A DNA stretch of 64,000 nucleotides from Loripinus fragilis (GCA_964019695.1 OZ026530.1:26734108-26798107), one strand, 5' to 3'. Positions 1 through 12,665 are shown, counted from the stretch's first letter. Translations and numbers: made by a program. Notes: generated by a model from the sequence alone, not told the origin.

Positions 1-366
1 ACATTTTTTGACCCCCCCAACCCCCCACCGTACCCCCAAGTCCGACCCCTAGGGCATGACCCAGGCCGCCAAATGAAAATCCCGTCTGATATGTTTTATA
101 TCTTTCATGTGTGAGAAGATACACAAAGTTTGGTTAAAAAATCATTCAAATTGACTTTGTAATTTTTAATGATATTTAATGATATTTGACCTTTTGGCCC
201 CTCCCAAGGCACGCCCCATTCATGAGAGCAACCCACACACCAAATTTGGTTGGATTTCGTAAAATGGTTTAGGAGGAGATAAGGTGACGAACGGACGGGC
301 TGACGGATGGACGGAGGCGATTGCAATATCCCCGACGCTTTTTTAAAAAACGTGGGGATAATAAGC
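1..366 (+). repeat. Degenerate interspersed repeat, 3' end
   Basis: C-rich start, then TTTGACCTTTTGGCCCC-type text, GACGGACGG-like runs and the ending AAACGTGGGGATAAT. Similar text occurs at 5035-5650, 36845-37390 and 54790-55195. No coding content. Confidence 0.6.
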
Positions 367-585
367 AATTTTAATCTGCCTTATTCAGGATAGTTAGAGG
401 CTGACTTTCTATGGAGAGTCAGCCTCAAAATCCTGAATTCAGGAATAATCCTGAAAATTTTCACTCATGAATAGAAAGTTTTGAAGACCTGTTAACTCTT
501 TGCTTTACATCTGAAAATATCATCTACTGAAGTTGTCTGTTGCAATTAAATGCTTAGGTTTAGGTTTAATTTCAGCATAATAAAG

Positions 586-652
586 ACAAACAGTATGGAC
601 CCAGATCAGACTGCTCCTACAGGTGCAGTCTGATCTGGATCCATACTGTTTC
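586..652. repeat. Hairpin of the CAGATCAGACTGC family
   Basis: AGACAAACAGTATGGACCCA pairs with its complement ending CATACTGTTTCCT; loop at about 617. Core of a short MITE-like family seen many times in the window. Confidence 0.7.
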
Positions 653-819
653 CTAGAGACGTTTACAAAGGACCAGCAGACGACATACAGCAGACGACAC
701 GTCACGAGTTTAATGAGCCTTATCACACTACCATGGTGAGCAATTTAATTTTCTTGATATATATGTTAAGGTACCTTTCCAGTTGAGGTAGCTTGTATTA
801 TGAATCTTTACACATGCTA

Positions 820-3800
820 CGGTAAATCTTGTATTAGTTCGTACACTCGAATAGTTCGTACACCATAAATTATTCATGACCGGTCAGCTCAAAATGTCAT
901 GTATTAGTTCGTACAGTGGTCATTTTTCCTATTTGTAATTTTTAATAGTTCGTACACAACGTTTTTTCCGTTCATTTGGTCAATCAGTGTGTCTGTCCAC
1001 GATGCTTTCGTTTTTCGTCGAGCACGTCAGTTAACAAACATATCAGCGGAACAGGAACGTTTCGCCTGTCAGTGCGATCGTCAGTGTCGCTTGTGCGCGT
1101 GCATCCAGCATTGACGCATGCCAAACTTTTATTCAATGATAAATGCTAGGTTCAATGAACGTCGGACTGATGCAAATCGCGGAGATATTTTGTCCAGTCA
1201 TGACAAAAATCAAATACATGTACACAACCACGCGCGCGTGCACACAGTGCCCTACGTGTCTGTGATCATTGAGCCTTTCTGGTCTTTCTGTGTCATAAAT
1301 ATGCCAAAGCGTCTTTTTTTTGTCTTTTTTGAATCACTGGATCCGAGCATGATGAAACCATATCGGCTGGTGTTTATCACAAATGTTATCAGCGAAGGCT
1401 CAGGGGAGCCTGTGCTTTTGTGCAATCTCGTCGGGTAACTCAAAGTTTTGGTGTTGATGAAGAATCTAGACACCTACGTACTCCCACTAATTAGCTGTGC
1501 TTTAAATGTGCGTGCATCAATTTCATTTCTAAGTTTCACCAAAACGCGCACGCAATAAGCGCAATAAAATAACTGGAAACATTGTATATCCGATGGAACT
1601 TTTTAACAAACAAAGACGACACTGATGAGCCTAGCGCGGCGTCCTCATGAAATTGTATTATGGGTCTTACACATTAAATGATTCCTGTGGATCATCAGAC
1701 GTACGCACAGACGCACAAACCAAGATGAAAAGTGATTTAAGCATGATGCTTTACATTGGGCTGTCTATGAAACGAGCCAGTTCATGAGATTATGGTACCT
1801 CTCGCACATGCAACCAGCGAAGGCTCAGACGAGCCTGCACATCCGCACAGTCTTGCCAGGGGCATAAATACTCACATACAAGGAATGTAGATGAAGGTGC
1901 ATGTCTAAAGTTAGGCTTACCGCAACAATTGCTTGCTTTCAGATAAGAAAAAAATGGTTGAAAAAGCCTCTCGTTTACCGTCCGTGTATCTTAGCTTTTT
2001 TACCCAATTCCGCGAGAAACTTTTTGTATGCAAACAACAAAGGCGCAGATCAGCCAGCGCATCTGCGCAGGTCTACCAATTATCTCTAGAAAGTATGATA
2101 GCTAAACCTGCTACATGCAAAAAATAAAAAATAAAATTCCTGTCAGACATGCGTGCGCGGATCCAGACAATTCCAACGGAGGGGGGGGGGGGGTCGAATT
2201 GCTTCTCGAGGGAGGTTCGTACCAGTTTTTATTCTAGGAAACAAATGGCAACTTATGATTTTCATGGGGAGGTCCGGACCTCCTGCCCCCTCTGTCTCCG
2301 CCCATATCAGAGTTTCAAACAGTTTGAATTCGCATTTTTTTTTTTTTTTTTTGCTGGGCCTGGTCAATTCACAAAACGTCTGCTAATTATATCAGCTGAC
2401 GCCACGGGCAAAGACAGCATGATCTATTTAAGATCAAAGAGACCGCGCACATCAAATTCTGGCCACGTGCTGTTTTAAAGTTTGGGGTCGCACATGATGA
2501 TGGCCTTGACGCAAGAAAATGTACATCACACATTAAACAGTGGCCCAGGCGTTATGAACAAGTCGAACAGGTTCATGCGCGGATCCAGGAATTTTTGTCA
2601 GGCGGGAGGGGGGGGGGGGGGGGGTCGAGGCCCGACGGCGAGAAAACAGTCCGGACAATGTTTTTTTTTAGTCATCAACTTATTTTACAGTTTACAGAGG
2701 GGATCCAATGGTTTTATTACAGAGGGGAGGAGGGGTCCAACTTCTTCCAGGGGGTGAGGGTGTCCAAAGAAACCTATATAACTTGTGATTTTTCAGGGGG
2801 GGGGGGGGGTTCCGGACCCCCTAACCCCCCTCTGGATCCGCACGTGGGGTCGCCTGAAGCCACTGTTTGCTTACAGAATCATGGTCTATCAAAATTTAAA
2901 TAAAACTGAAAAATACCACCCAAAGACGACTAAACGGAAAAAAGCTATCTCCTGCTGGTCGAGATAGCAAGTGCGAATCCAGAGGGGGTCAGGGGGTCCG
3001 GACCCCCTGGAAAATCACAAGTTATATGGGTTTCTATGGGGTATAAGCAATTGGACCCCCCCTGGAAAAAGTTGGACCCCCCCCCCCTGGAAAATGTTGG
3101 ACCCCCCCCCCCTGGAAAATGTTGGACCCCCTCTGGAACCTTGAAAAATGATAGCTTTCTTCGAAATTAACCATTTGACTTCAGTAAAATAAGCCGAGGA
3201 CTAAAAAAACAAGGTTGTCAGGGCTTTTTTTTGTCAGATTGACCCCCCCCCCCCCTGACGAAAATCCTGGATCCGCGCATGGAAAGCAAGGTGTCCACGG
3301 GATAGCATGGTGTTCAAATAGCAGTGCAAAGACAAGTATGTGCATCCAACCCTGTTTCTGGCTGTAAAAGAGTCAGTCAGCCTCAAATCACGAAAGACAG
3401 ATTTTCTCATGTAATGGCTTTTCCATGGTCAAGCGACCGAAGATGACAAAGTACGCATTGATTGCCATTATCATAATTTTAGAATGCTAACAGCCTAACA
3501 CTGAGCTATATTGGGTCCGAGCTAACACGTAAGGGGGTGTGCGAACAAGCTGAGCATGTTATGTCGCCACACGGAATACCACGTATGATGAAGACTCGAA
3601 CCAATCAACCTATGCAGAAATATAGGTGTTCATACAAAGCCTTTAAATGGAGTAAGCATTCGCAAAAACGTAAGTTGTGGGTCTTTTTACAATATGAAGG
3701 CAGAGAAATGTACTACTTGTTCATATTTCATATATAGAAGTCGCCATTTTCATTTTCAGTTTTCATTCCAAATCAACGAGTATACGCGTACGTCTAACCT

Positions 3801-4433
3801 GTAAGACTGAATGTACGTACATGTATTGTCTTGTCTACTTGTCTGCTGCATTTTCGAGGGTTCTAAGAAAATAAGAATCTACATCATGACCAAAAACGAA
3901 AGCTGCGATATACATTGCTCTGTTACATTGTAGAGCTAGCCGTCGGTAGTGAACAGAAGTTGTATTTTTGTTATGATTCCTCAGACCCAGTGGGTCCGAG
4001 TATGATTCCAATCAAGACAATCGTCATAGAACAAGTCCGACGTGACATCTCTTCCGTAAAGCAGGCCTAAGTAAAGTTGGCCTGAAACCGGGTGATATCG
4101 CCAGGTATATCGCACATTGCATGTGAGTCGGTTGAAACGGCAATCCGGACTTTTATGTTTGGTTGTTTATTTTCAATCTTTCATCATGCTATTAAGAATG
4201 TTAGTTTAATTGAAAATACTGATCAGACATTCAGCCTGTATTTAGGCTAAAAGGAAAAACAGAAATTCCACCTTCTTTGGCAATTTTCGCATGTTTTTGG
4301 TCCCGTTTTTCGATCTTCAGAATTTCATTTTATTAGTTCGTACAGTCCCGTTTCTCAGAAAAATAATTTTTATTAGTTCGTACACAGCGAAAAATAATTA
4401 TTTTTTACTGTACGAACTAATACAAGATTTACC
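820..4433. mobile_element. 3.6 kb non-autonomous TIR element with TAGTTCGTAC iterons
   Basis: The ends carry a perfect 26 bp inverted repeat starting CGGTAAATCTTGTATTAG and flanked by TA on both sides. The core AGTTCGTAC occurs four times at the left (836, 853, 906, 947). At the right it occurs twice in the same orientation (4335, 4375) and once inverted in the terminal repeat (4410). No ORF inside looks like a transposase; the interior holds later insertions of G-run elements (2149-3282). The iterated subterminal motif resembles clustered transposase-binding sites. Confidence 0.75.
2149..3282. repeat. Cluster of G-run / GGATCC palindromic elements
   Basis: At least three copies or part-copies with GCGCGGATCCAG at one end and its complement at the other (about 2150-2370, 2576-2845, 2970-3282). 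Each has runs of 9-16 G or C beside GTCCGGACCCCC. They are inserted in the 0.8-4.4 kb TIR element. From 3290 to 4330 nothing else was recognised. Confidence 0.7.
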
Positions 4434-5034
4434 GTATTATAAATGATATTCTCTTATTTATATGAGAAAACTGATTTAACATTTTATCAGAAGCTCTTAT
4501 ATCTTATATCTTATAACCGCTTGAAATATTCACTAAATAATCTAGAAAATTGGATCCATCAGAAATATGAAGAACCTACCAAATTTCAAAACAGCAGTAT
4601 CATGGAGTCTGCTTATGAGAATAATTGGAAAATGCAACGACTCTCATGAACGTCTACTTGACCAGCTTAAGTGGTATTCTGTTTTCTGCCATGCAATAGA
4701 ATATGAAAATTACCAAACATGTTAACTGAGTATAGGCTTCATTAATTTTGTTTGCTTGTGTTGAGGCTTTATGCCGCAGCCAACCATTTTTCAGTTATGT
4801 CCGCTTCATTTCCTGTCTTCCGAGGTTGAATCAGTACTATGCAGAGGATAAAGTGTCTTGCTCAAGGACACAGCACAGTGAGTTAAGGCTTAGCAGATTT
4901 GTCACTTATCTTGCTGCAGCGTCTCCTGGTGAATTTAACTCAGGTATGGAAGCAAATGAAAGTCAAACAAGATTAATTCTTTGAATTTATACCTCCTACG
5001 AAGGACTATTTAAGAAAATGTGTAAATAACAAAA

Positions 5035-5650
5035 CATAAATCCCATTTATCTAAAACCCATTTATCTAAAGTTAGCCTTCGGTCAAGGGTGTGTAAAGTC
5101 AAAGTGGGTCTACACTTCTTTCACTTTAATTTGATATGCATCATGATGCACTTTCAGAAAAGAAAAGAATATTTGACCTTTTGATCCCACTCCAGGGGTT
5201 GAGGGTGTGTGTAAGGACAGCATCTTTGCTTTCATAGTGCTCTGTGCTCAACTCCCTTTAATTTCATCGAATTTTGATATTAGGCAAAATGACTACTTTC
5301 AGAAAAAGATATGGTTTGACCTTTTGACCCCACCCCGGGGTATAGGATGTGTCTGTGGGCAAAAAATTTCTATCATGTTGCTGCATGCGTCGTTAGCTTT
5401 AATTTGATATGACCATATTCCAAAAAAGTTTAATTTTGGCCTCGGTCCCACCCCCTAAGTCCACCCCAGTGGATCAGGCCCAGGCCTTCAAACTAAAATC
5501 ACGTTTGTTATGTTTCATATTGATTGCTCCTCTGCCAGCATGCAAAATTTCGGTAAAAAATATTGACAATTGACTTAGTTATTGCGAAATTTAAATATTT
5601 GACTTTTGACCCCACCTAAGGGGTCAAATGGGTGGGGTAAAGTTTTTAAC
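5035..5650 (+). repeat. Long interspersed repeat with internal TTTGACCTTTTGACCCC periods
   Basis: Three or more diverged blocks of AATTTGATATG ... CTTTCAGAAAAAGATAT ... TTTGACCTTTTGACCCCAC. A reverse-orientation copy is at 36845-37390. Confidence 0.7.
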
Positions 5651-5771
5651 ACTGCCATGCTTCTACAGGCACTGGGCAATCATGGTCTGTTATCCGTAGT
5701 TTTCACCGAATATACGGAACTAATTATGTTATTCAAAATAGAATGTCTGATATAAGTAGCAGTTTGTCAAT

Positions 5772-5850
5772 ATCGTCCGCCATAGTGTAGTGGGAAATGC
5801 GCAGATCTCGTAACATATAGCAGTTAAGTTCGAATCTCACATGGAGTGTT
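5772..5850 (+). repeat. tRNA-like sequence, probably a decayed SINE head
   Basis: Box A-like TAGTGTAGTGGG and box B-like AGTTCGAATCT at tRNA-like spacing, but the T-arm and acceptor stems do not pair fully, so a working tRNA gene is unlikely. Confidence 0.45.
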
Positions 5851-6234
5851 TCATTTTATTTATTGTTTCCTGTAAGAAAGGTTTGTTAGCGCTTAAAACA
5901 AGAAAGCATAAAATGATGTTGTTGTTTTTTGTCTTTTTTTGCGTGCATGCGAGTTATGTTAAGTAAATGTTAATGTACACATGATAACACTGCAGTTGCT
6001 AGTAAACCAAGAATGTCGGACAACCAATCTAAGGCAAAACAGTCTCGATTTACAGGCGACTACATGCGTGATCACGTGTACATGTGAACATATACACAAT
6101 TGCACAAAAATTAAGATTTTTCATGCTTTTCTAGTCAGTACATAGAAACTATTTTAATGGAAAAAAATAATAAAAAAACTCATTGTGGGATTCCTACTTG
6201 CCTCCTCTATAATAGGAGTGAAAGACCATCAAAC

Positions 6235-6415
6235 AATTCTGTTAAGCCTCTTAAGGTTATACCTACTCACTTACATGTGACTTACTTTACTGTAATTTTA
6301 CCTCAGGTACATGTATGGGAGCAAAATAAAGTCAACTCTGCTCAGCCTCTGAAGTTTATATACTCACTTAACTTCCTGTCATGTGGTAGAGTGAAATTAC
6401 CTCAGGTACATAAGC
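6235..6415 (+). repeat. Diverged ~100 bp tandem duplication
   Basis: AGCCTCTTAAGGTTATACC ... TTACCTCAGGTACATG is repeated about 100 bp later as AGCCTCTGAAGTTTATATAC ... TTACCTCAGGTACATA. The surrounding 5.85-8.05 kb holds no gene or other element that I recognise. Confidence 0.6.
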
Positions 6416-8171
6416 TTTATGAAAGATATATAATAAACTTGTTTACACAAATGTATTCAGTTATTAATGGGATTATATATATGCATTTAAACGAACAGCT
6501 GTTCAATGATTAATAGTCATACAACACTTCAGAGAGCTGACTAATAGACCTTGAAGGCTGCTCAAGTGTATTTTTTCAAGGCCGTTTATCTTATTACTGT
6601 GTCAAGAAGCAAGTTGATAAGATTGAGATTGCACTTTAAGAGACTAAATTCAAAACCAAAATTACGGTAAATTTGGAGCATTTTTCTTGACAAAGTAGTT
6701 AACCAGTACTTCAAGCGCATACTTTTACTTGTGACTGACAACAGCCCTTCTTGAATCAGGGGAAGTTGAAGGAGGAGAATAATCGAAGAAAATGTTTCAT
6801 GATCAATATCCATAAAAGTATGGGGCCAGACTTGGATCAAACTCACCGCCTAGGTATCTGAAATCATACCGGGCACGAAATGTTGTGCATAACAAGATAA
6901 GCAGCCGTGATTTTTGTACAAGTCCTTACTCATGAGCTTATTGTCCTATAACACAAGGGGCCTTATTGCATATTTCTGCCCAACAAAGTACTAGTCCTAC
7001 TTAGAGCATATCACACATTATGTAACATTTTTTATTGGTTACAGGTCACTATTCTGTGGTAACACGAGTAGGTGCTATCATATAGTCTACCAGCTGCGGG
7101 AGGAAGAATCCTATTAAACTGACAAAGTCTGAGCACAGAATAAAGCTACCGGTATTATGGTGGTACACTGTATTTCAATCAGCTGCACCCACAGCATTTT
7201 TATTGAATTAATGACAAACTGGAATACATTTTTTGAAAAAGTATTTTTCTTTAAAAAATCAGTAGACCACAAAAATGCAAAACTACCCAGCATGCAAGGT
7301 GTTAAGTCAGGATGCACTTAATAGTAATACATGTAAAACATCATTACAAAAATAGCTTGAGCATTGTGCAGCCTTATGAGATTTTGTTCAGCCACAGGCT
7401 GATCAGGGCATTCCTTTTCCTGTAGACACACAGTTTAAAAGCCAAATATATGTGACTGAGTGCTATTGCTGACCATATAACATAATATCCTCCATTTTTA
7501 ACTGGTCCACACTGCAATCAAAGCATGAAAACATCTATTTATTTATCAAATTTCCAATTAACCTCATCTTATTAATAGCTAACTTTGGACCTAACATAAC
7601 CCGGATACAGGGGTCATTCAGGAAGGGGTCCTTGTGCTAAAGGCCCCTAAATTTTCTGAAAGGTCCCTTCTTTGGCTAGAATGCATGGGCTTTTTTATAA
7701 GTTAAGTGTATAGGGAAGTGCTGCTGTTTGAGTACTTTTCTATGAAATTCCTTCGAAAAGTGAGCCAGAATTATCCCTGCTATAAAACAGAGTATTCAGT
7801 TAAGCACTGAGAGACAATCGAGTCAAGCAACAATAGGGGATCCAATATACTGTTATAAAACCTGCACAGTGTCTTAATTAACTTTATATTATATGCAATA
7901 GTGATTTGCAAACACTAATTTTCTAAATCATACAATTACTGCTGAATCAACGGAATTATGGATTTCAACTTCACTGACTTGTCTTAATGGAAAGTATAAA
8001 ATAAATCCTATTTCTAGACTAGCAGCTGCTGTGTGAATAATTCAATAAGTACATTCCACTACCCCTTAACTCTTTGCATGCTCAGTAATTTTACACACCT
8101 TTTTGTCGCCTGCTGATTTTTTTTTCAAAATCAACTTCGAAAAATTCTTTCTGGAATATTTTGTCTCAATC

Positions 8172-8478
8172 ACATGTGCGGATCCAGAGGGGGGGACAGG
8201 GGGTCCAGACCCCCCCCCCCCCCTGAAAATCACAAAATATGGGTTTCCTAGCAATATTGATCCTAATCCCCTAAAAATCACAAAGCTACCAAGCCAGCAT
8301 TCAATGGTGGGCCATTATTGGCACTCCAGTGAAACGCCATTTCAATGACGTTTTGCTGGCGGGCCGATGATGGCCCACTTTTAGTGGCATTTCGATCCTC
8401 TCTCCATCCCATTGACTAAAAAAAAAAGCATCAGTGTTGGACCCCCCTCTGACAAAACTTTCTGGATCCACGCATGAA
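8172..8478. mobile_element. Palindromic G-run element, full copy
   Basis: Ends CATGTGCGGATCCAGAGG and inverted CATGCGTGGATCCAG, with AATCA directly outside both, a possible 5 bp target duplication. The middle has GAAACGCCATTTCAATG-type palindromes. Confidence 0.75.
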
Positions 8479-8743
8479 TCACCTGCAGATGATTCATATG
8501 AAATATCAAGTATTTTTCTCAGATAGTCAAGAAGATAGCATTAATTTTTTGTCTGCTACGGGGATGATAATGCCAGTGATAAGATTTTTTCTACTCGTAT
8601 TTTCCTGCTTTTCAAAGTATACTCATTTATGGTACTCATTGGATAGCAGTGGCGAGACAGTATAGTACCTACACTTGTAATCTACGAGTATATATGGTAA
8701 ATGTTCTAAAATTTCTAACACTAGTTGCCTGCTAAAAAGGCCT

Positions 8744-8815
8744 AGACAAACAGTGCAGACCCAGATCAGACTGCTTCTTTAAAGAAGCAGTCTGATCAGG
8801 GTCTTCCCTGTTTGT
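8744..8815. repeat. Hairpin of the CAGATCAGACTGC family
   Basis: Near-perfect stem around TTTAAA: CCAGATCAGACTGCTTC pairs with GAAGCAGTCTGATCAGG. Confidence 0.7.
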
Positions 8816-9027
8816 TATTCTGAGAGCATTTTGTGAATTTCAGCCTCGATAACCAACAATTTATTTGAGAAAAGAAAGAGAGATGTGTTCTAAATTTTAG
8901 AACACTTACTGTACTCCTCATATCATCAGTTTTGTGAAACTATGCAAGTTAAATTAACCCTTAGCCTGCCAGTCACAACTTTTGTCTTCTGCTTTCTGAC
9001 CTGCTTGTGTTCATAGGTAGCCTATAT

Positions 9028-9103
9028 TGCAAACAATATGGACCTAGACCAGTCTGTTCCCTTTTGATTGAGAGCAGACTGATCAGGGCTCATATTGTTT
9101 GCT
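9028..9103. repeat. Hairpin of the CAGATCAGACTGC family, diverged
   Basis: GCAAACAATATGGACCTAG pairs with CATATTGTTTGC at the right end. Confidence 0.6.
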
Positions 9104-9123
9104 ATACTTCCATGAAAAAATCT

Positions 9124-9263
9124 TTGTTTTGTTTGTTTGATTTGATTCTTTACGTCCCATCAACAATCTTTCAGTTATAAAGGGACGGGTCTTCCTGGGT
9201 TGAACCAGTACTAAGCTATGATTTATGTTCTTGCTCAAGGACACAACGCAGTGATGCCGGTGA
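9124..9263 (-). mobile_element. tRNA-derived SINE, 5'-truncated
   Basis: Same family as at 10.4 kb but lacking the tRNA head. Flanked by ATGAAAAAATCT on both sides (9112-9123, 9264-9275). Confidence 0.85.
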
Positions 9264-10127
9264 ATGAAAAAATCTAGTCTGAAGGGCACTTCATGACTTG
9301 AATATGTGTAGCAGACGTAATAATCAGAACATTTTTCACTGTGAATGAAAGTGGCAGGAGAAGGTTAAATAGGTGTAGACACTGATCAAACTGGTTGCCC
9401 TTGAAAAAATTTGTCAGGGTACACTAATATACATGTACATGTACAATTCAAGCTATATGAACATTTGCTTAGCTGCTGCGTATTTTGTCATCTGCAACTG
9501 ATCTTTGCAACAGTGTGGACTGTAGCCCGAAAGAATGCTGGACCCTACCTGTGCAACATTCTGATAGTGTTCCAGAAAGAGTTTTTTTAAAAAGAAAATT
9601 TTGAAAAGGGTCTACCTGCAGTAATTGAAGACATGCTGATATTTTTTAAACTTGGTCGATTCATTATCCTTTCAGAAAGGTAATTTTCATATATGGGGTC
9701 TAACTCTAAAAGTCGTGTCTTAAAATTTACAGTAGACATTTTCCACCAAACTGTAACAAATCCACATAAAATCTGTGTTTGCGGCAGTTGTGATTGGTTG
9801 TTTAACCCTAAGCCAAAATTACACCTGAAATTGCCATCTGCTAAAAGTCATCTTTAACACCATCAAATAATATATCTATAAATGCAAACAGTGTGGATCT
9901 AGATCAGACTGCTCCTACAGGTCTACAATGTTTGATGGAGAGGCTTCTCAAATAATTTCAGCAGACGACAAAAAAGGTGATATTTGTTGTACATTGGCAC
10001 CTTAAGGGTGTTAAACTTCCATTATAAAAGCATCTTGATGTTCAAATCATCCATGCTGAAAATTAAGAATATGATTGAAAGTATAATGTTGATTTATTAT
10101 ACAATGGCCACAGACTAGATAAGCCAG

Positions 10128-10235
10128 GCCCTGTAGTGCAATCGGCAACAAGTCTAATTGCTGATCCAGGGGTTATGAGTGGCCTGGCCCCATACTTTCG
10201 TGAAGATTGATCATGAAATATCGCCCCCCCCCCCC
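10128..10235 (+). mobile_element. Fragment of the second SINE family
   Basis: CCCTGTAGTGCAATCGGCAA and TTTCGTGAAGATTGATCATG match the head region of the SINE at 35047-35364. The rest is missing after a C run. Confidence 0.7.
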
Positions 10236-10391
10236 ACCCTGGACTTCAGAAAAGTAGGAAAATCCCTGTAAGTGTACCTAAATAAGAGAGGTCACTTGCA
10301 AAATAGCGCTACCCCAGGCCAAATGGTGATGTCATTAGATTTGAAATGTGTATCACTATGTTTGACAATTAACCTTTACTTAAACCCTTTT

Positions 10392-10818
10392 TTATGGGAG
10401 TACAGTGGCTCAGTGGTAGAGTGCTTGACTTGAGACTGAGGGGCCGCGGGTTCGAGCCTCACCGAGGTCACTGTTTTGTTTTTGTTTGTTTGATTTGATT
10501 CTTTACGTCCACTCAACAATCTTTCAGTTATGCGGGACGGTTCTTCCTGGGTTGAACCAGTACTAAGCTAGGATAAATGTGTCTTGCTCAAGGACCACAA
10601 CGCAGTGACGCCGGTGAGGCTCGAACCCGAGGCCCTTCGGTCTCGAGTCAAGCACTCTACCACTGAGCCACTGCGCTCCCTCCGAGGTCACTGTGTTGTG
10701 GTCCTTGAGCAAGACACATTTATCCTAGCTTAGTACTGGTTCAACCAAGGAAGACCCGTCCCTGTTTAACTGAAAGATTGTTGATGGGATGTATAAAGAA
10801 TCAAATCATACAAACAAA
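10392..10818 (+). mobile_element. tRNA-derived SINE interrupted by a second SINE
   Basis: It is flanked by the 14 bp duplication ACTTAAACCCTTTT (10378-10391, 10819-10832). The head resembles a tRNA: box A TGGCTCAGTGG and box B GGTTCGAGCCT. The body contains CTTGAGCAAGACACATTTAT and the 3' end GGGATGTATAAAGAATCAAA. A reverse copy of the same family is inserted at 10474-10681. Confidence 0.9.
10474..10681 (-). mobile_element. tRNA-derived SINE inserted in a SINE
   Basis: Minus-strand copy, complete from head (GGGAGCGCAGTGGCTC) to (A/C)-rich tail, flanked by the 12 bp duplication CCGAGGTCACTG (10462-10473, 10682-10693) taken from the host SINE. Confidence 0.9.
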
Positions 10819-10998
10819 ACTTAAACCCTTTTGAAAAAGGTCCCAGTCCCAGAAATGTCAAAAAAGCCTTTTATGGCTGCATTGAAATGATATAAATAGT
10901 ATCACTCACAAGTGAATTGATACTACATGTATATTATTTCACTGAAGAAAATATCAATTTTATACACATTTGATATGCATTGAATTTAAATGTCTTAC

Positions 10999-11041
10999 CT
11001 ATATGGCCAGCCTTTATTTTCACTGGAAGGTCAAGGTCATC
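10999..11041 (-). CDS. VPS13: VPS13A/C-like protein, coding exon 3
   Basis: A 43 nt minus-strand exon between an acceptor ending TTTCAG and a GTAAGAC donor. It encodes DDLDLPVKIKAGHI plus one base of a glycine codon, matching the VPS13 pattern (acidic residues, then LP-V-IKAGHIG). It starts in phase 0, exactly as exon 2 leaves it, and ends carrying one base. The next expected family segment (a PWKNL-type motif) was sought on the minus strand from 10998 to 1 and not found, so the following intron probably runs beyond the left edge. Only about 62 residues of a >3000-residue protein are in the window. Confidence 0.91.
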
Positions 11042-11309
11042 CTGAAAGAAAGCAATGAACATTAAGAATTGATAGCACTCAACTTACAACCTCTCATAAA
11101 AAGAAAAAAAAATGCCTATAGACTCTTTAGGCAAAAGAAAAATCATACTGACAATCAGCAGGGATAAAGTGATGGGCCCGAACCATTTTGTGAGAAAACT
11201 ATAAATATTATGTCAGAATGGACTTTATTTTGGGCTGGGCCATTCTTAAGAAATTCTTTGTTTGCTGTCACCCGACCGACTCAATCAAAATGCCATCTAC
11301 CATATTTGT

Positions 11310-11331
11310 GGGGGGGGGGGGGGGGGGGGGG
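11310..11331 (+). repeat. Run of 22 G
   Basis: Uninterrupted homopolymer inside the VPS13 exon 3 downstream region; G-quadruplex potential on the plus strand. Length in an assembly is unreliable. Confidence 0.85.
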
Positions 11332-12158
11332 ATTATTCTAATTTAAGAAATTGAAATTTCTTAATTTTGAATGTCTTTTCAACATATCAATGAAAATAAT
11401 ATATACCCTTCCTACCCACCTGGAAAATTAGTCGAGTGTCAGCAAACAAATTTTCTTTAAGGATGTCGCAAGTTATTCAAATACATTTCGCTGTAAGGTG
11501 CATTCTTTGGCCAATCAAATTTTCTAAAGGGCCCATCAAAATTTCAAATGGTTTATTTGAATTTTTAAATTTGAATGCATTTAAATGGGAAATTGGCCAT
11601 TGGCCCATTTATAGGAATCAATCATTGTTTTGGGCCAGTAATATCCCTGACGAGGTGCCAAAATAACATGATATAAACTAACTGTATGTTTTATGTGATG
11701 TTTTCAGTTATTTGACTCTACTTTTTGTTGTTTCCATTCCAGCTCTTGCTCATGTTAGCTAATAAATACATGTAGCATTGCAAGGACAAAGTATATCAGG
11801 GATTTTCCTACCTTTACGAAGTGGGGGCAAGGGGCCTGTTGAATTTGGAAAAAAAGCATTTGGGCCATCAAAACTGACTGCCCCGCCATTTTAAATTTTA
11901 CCAAAAACTATATATTAAGAGAAGTGTAACATATGTTTTGCTTCAATTGCCCTTCATGAAAACTCATGATAATTTACATAAAAATGTGAATGAAAACATG
12001 TGTAACTTTGCAATTTTTGTCTGGATTTTCAAAATGTAGATCTAAGAAATTGGAAATGCTATACGTAATTTTGGGCAGTTTTTGCTCTGACATTGGGTGG
12101 ATATTCTGCCCCAAATCAGACGTAGGAAAATCCCTGTATATAAAGGCTAAAAACTTAC

Positions 12159-12202
12159 TAAAGCACTTTCTTTCAGGTCTAACTCATTGAGAACAACATC
12201 AC
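12159..12202 (-). CDS. VPS13: VPS13A/C-like protein, coding exon 2
   Basis: A 44 nt minus-strand exon, too short for ORF searches. It is bounded by a pyrimidine-rich acceptor ending TTCACAG and a GTAAGTTTTT donor. Joined to the single base left by exon 1 it gives exactly 15 codons, GDVVLNELDLKESAL, the expected continuation after GIWG in VPS13A/C. Reading phase, splice signals and family order all agree, so this microexon is well supported although only 15 residues long. It ends in phase 0, as the next exon requires. Confidence 0.92.
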
Positions 12203-12439
12203 CTGTGAAGAAAAAAACAACATAATTGCATTTTTCAGTTTATCTAACTCTTGGCATGCAATCAGAACTGCCTCTGACAATTCCGTAGAATCAGACCTCG
12301 GATGTACATCAAAAGTTTACTTTGATAATGTGACGCTAATGCCACATAACTTAACGCTGACAATACAGAACCCATGCCAATACAATAACACACTTGATTG
12401 CAGCTAAAAAAACAGGGGACAAAAATTCCACTCATCTGC

Positions 12440-12665
12440 TCATGATTACGAGTGAAATCTAGAAAGGACTAGTAATCCTTGCCAAATCACTCGTCCTGAA
12501 GGACGAGTGCTTTGGGAAGAATTACTCGAGGGAGTCATATAACATATTACTCCCTTATGTTCTTTATTACATACGTGTTTCAAGGACAAGTGCATGTGTT
12601 TGCAGGATGAGTGAAAATTGTATGACACTCGTCCTGCAGGACAAGTGCAATATTGAAATATTTCT
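12440..12665. repeat. Palindromic CACTCGTCCTGCAGGACGAGTG repeats
   Basis: Inverted units at about 12487-12510 and 12627-12650, with a single half near 12575. Located in VPS13 intron 1, 240-480 bp upstream of exon 2. Confidence 0.6.

Noticed and set aside
5772..5850. Functional tRNA gene
   Set aside because: Box A and B are present but stems have several mismatches; better explained as a SINE head.
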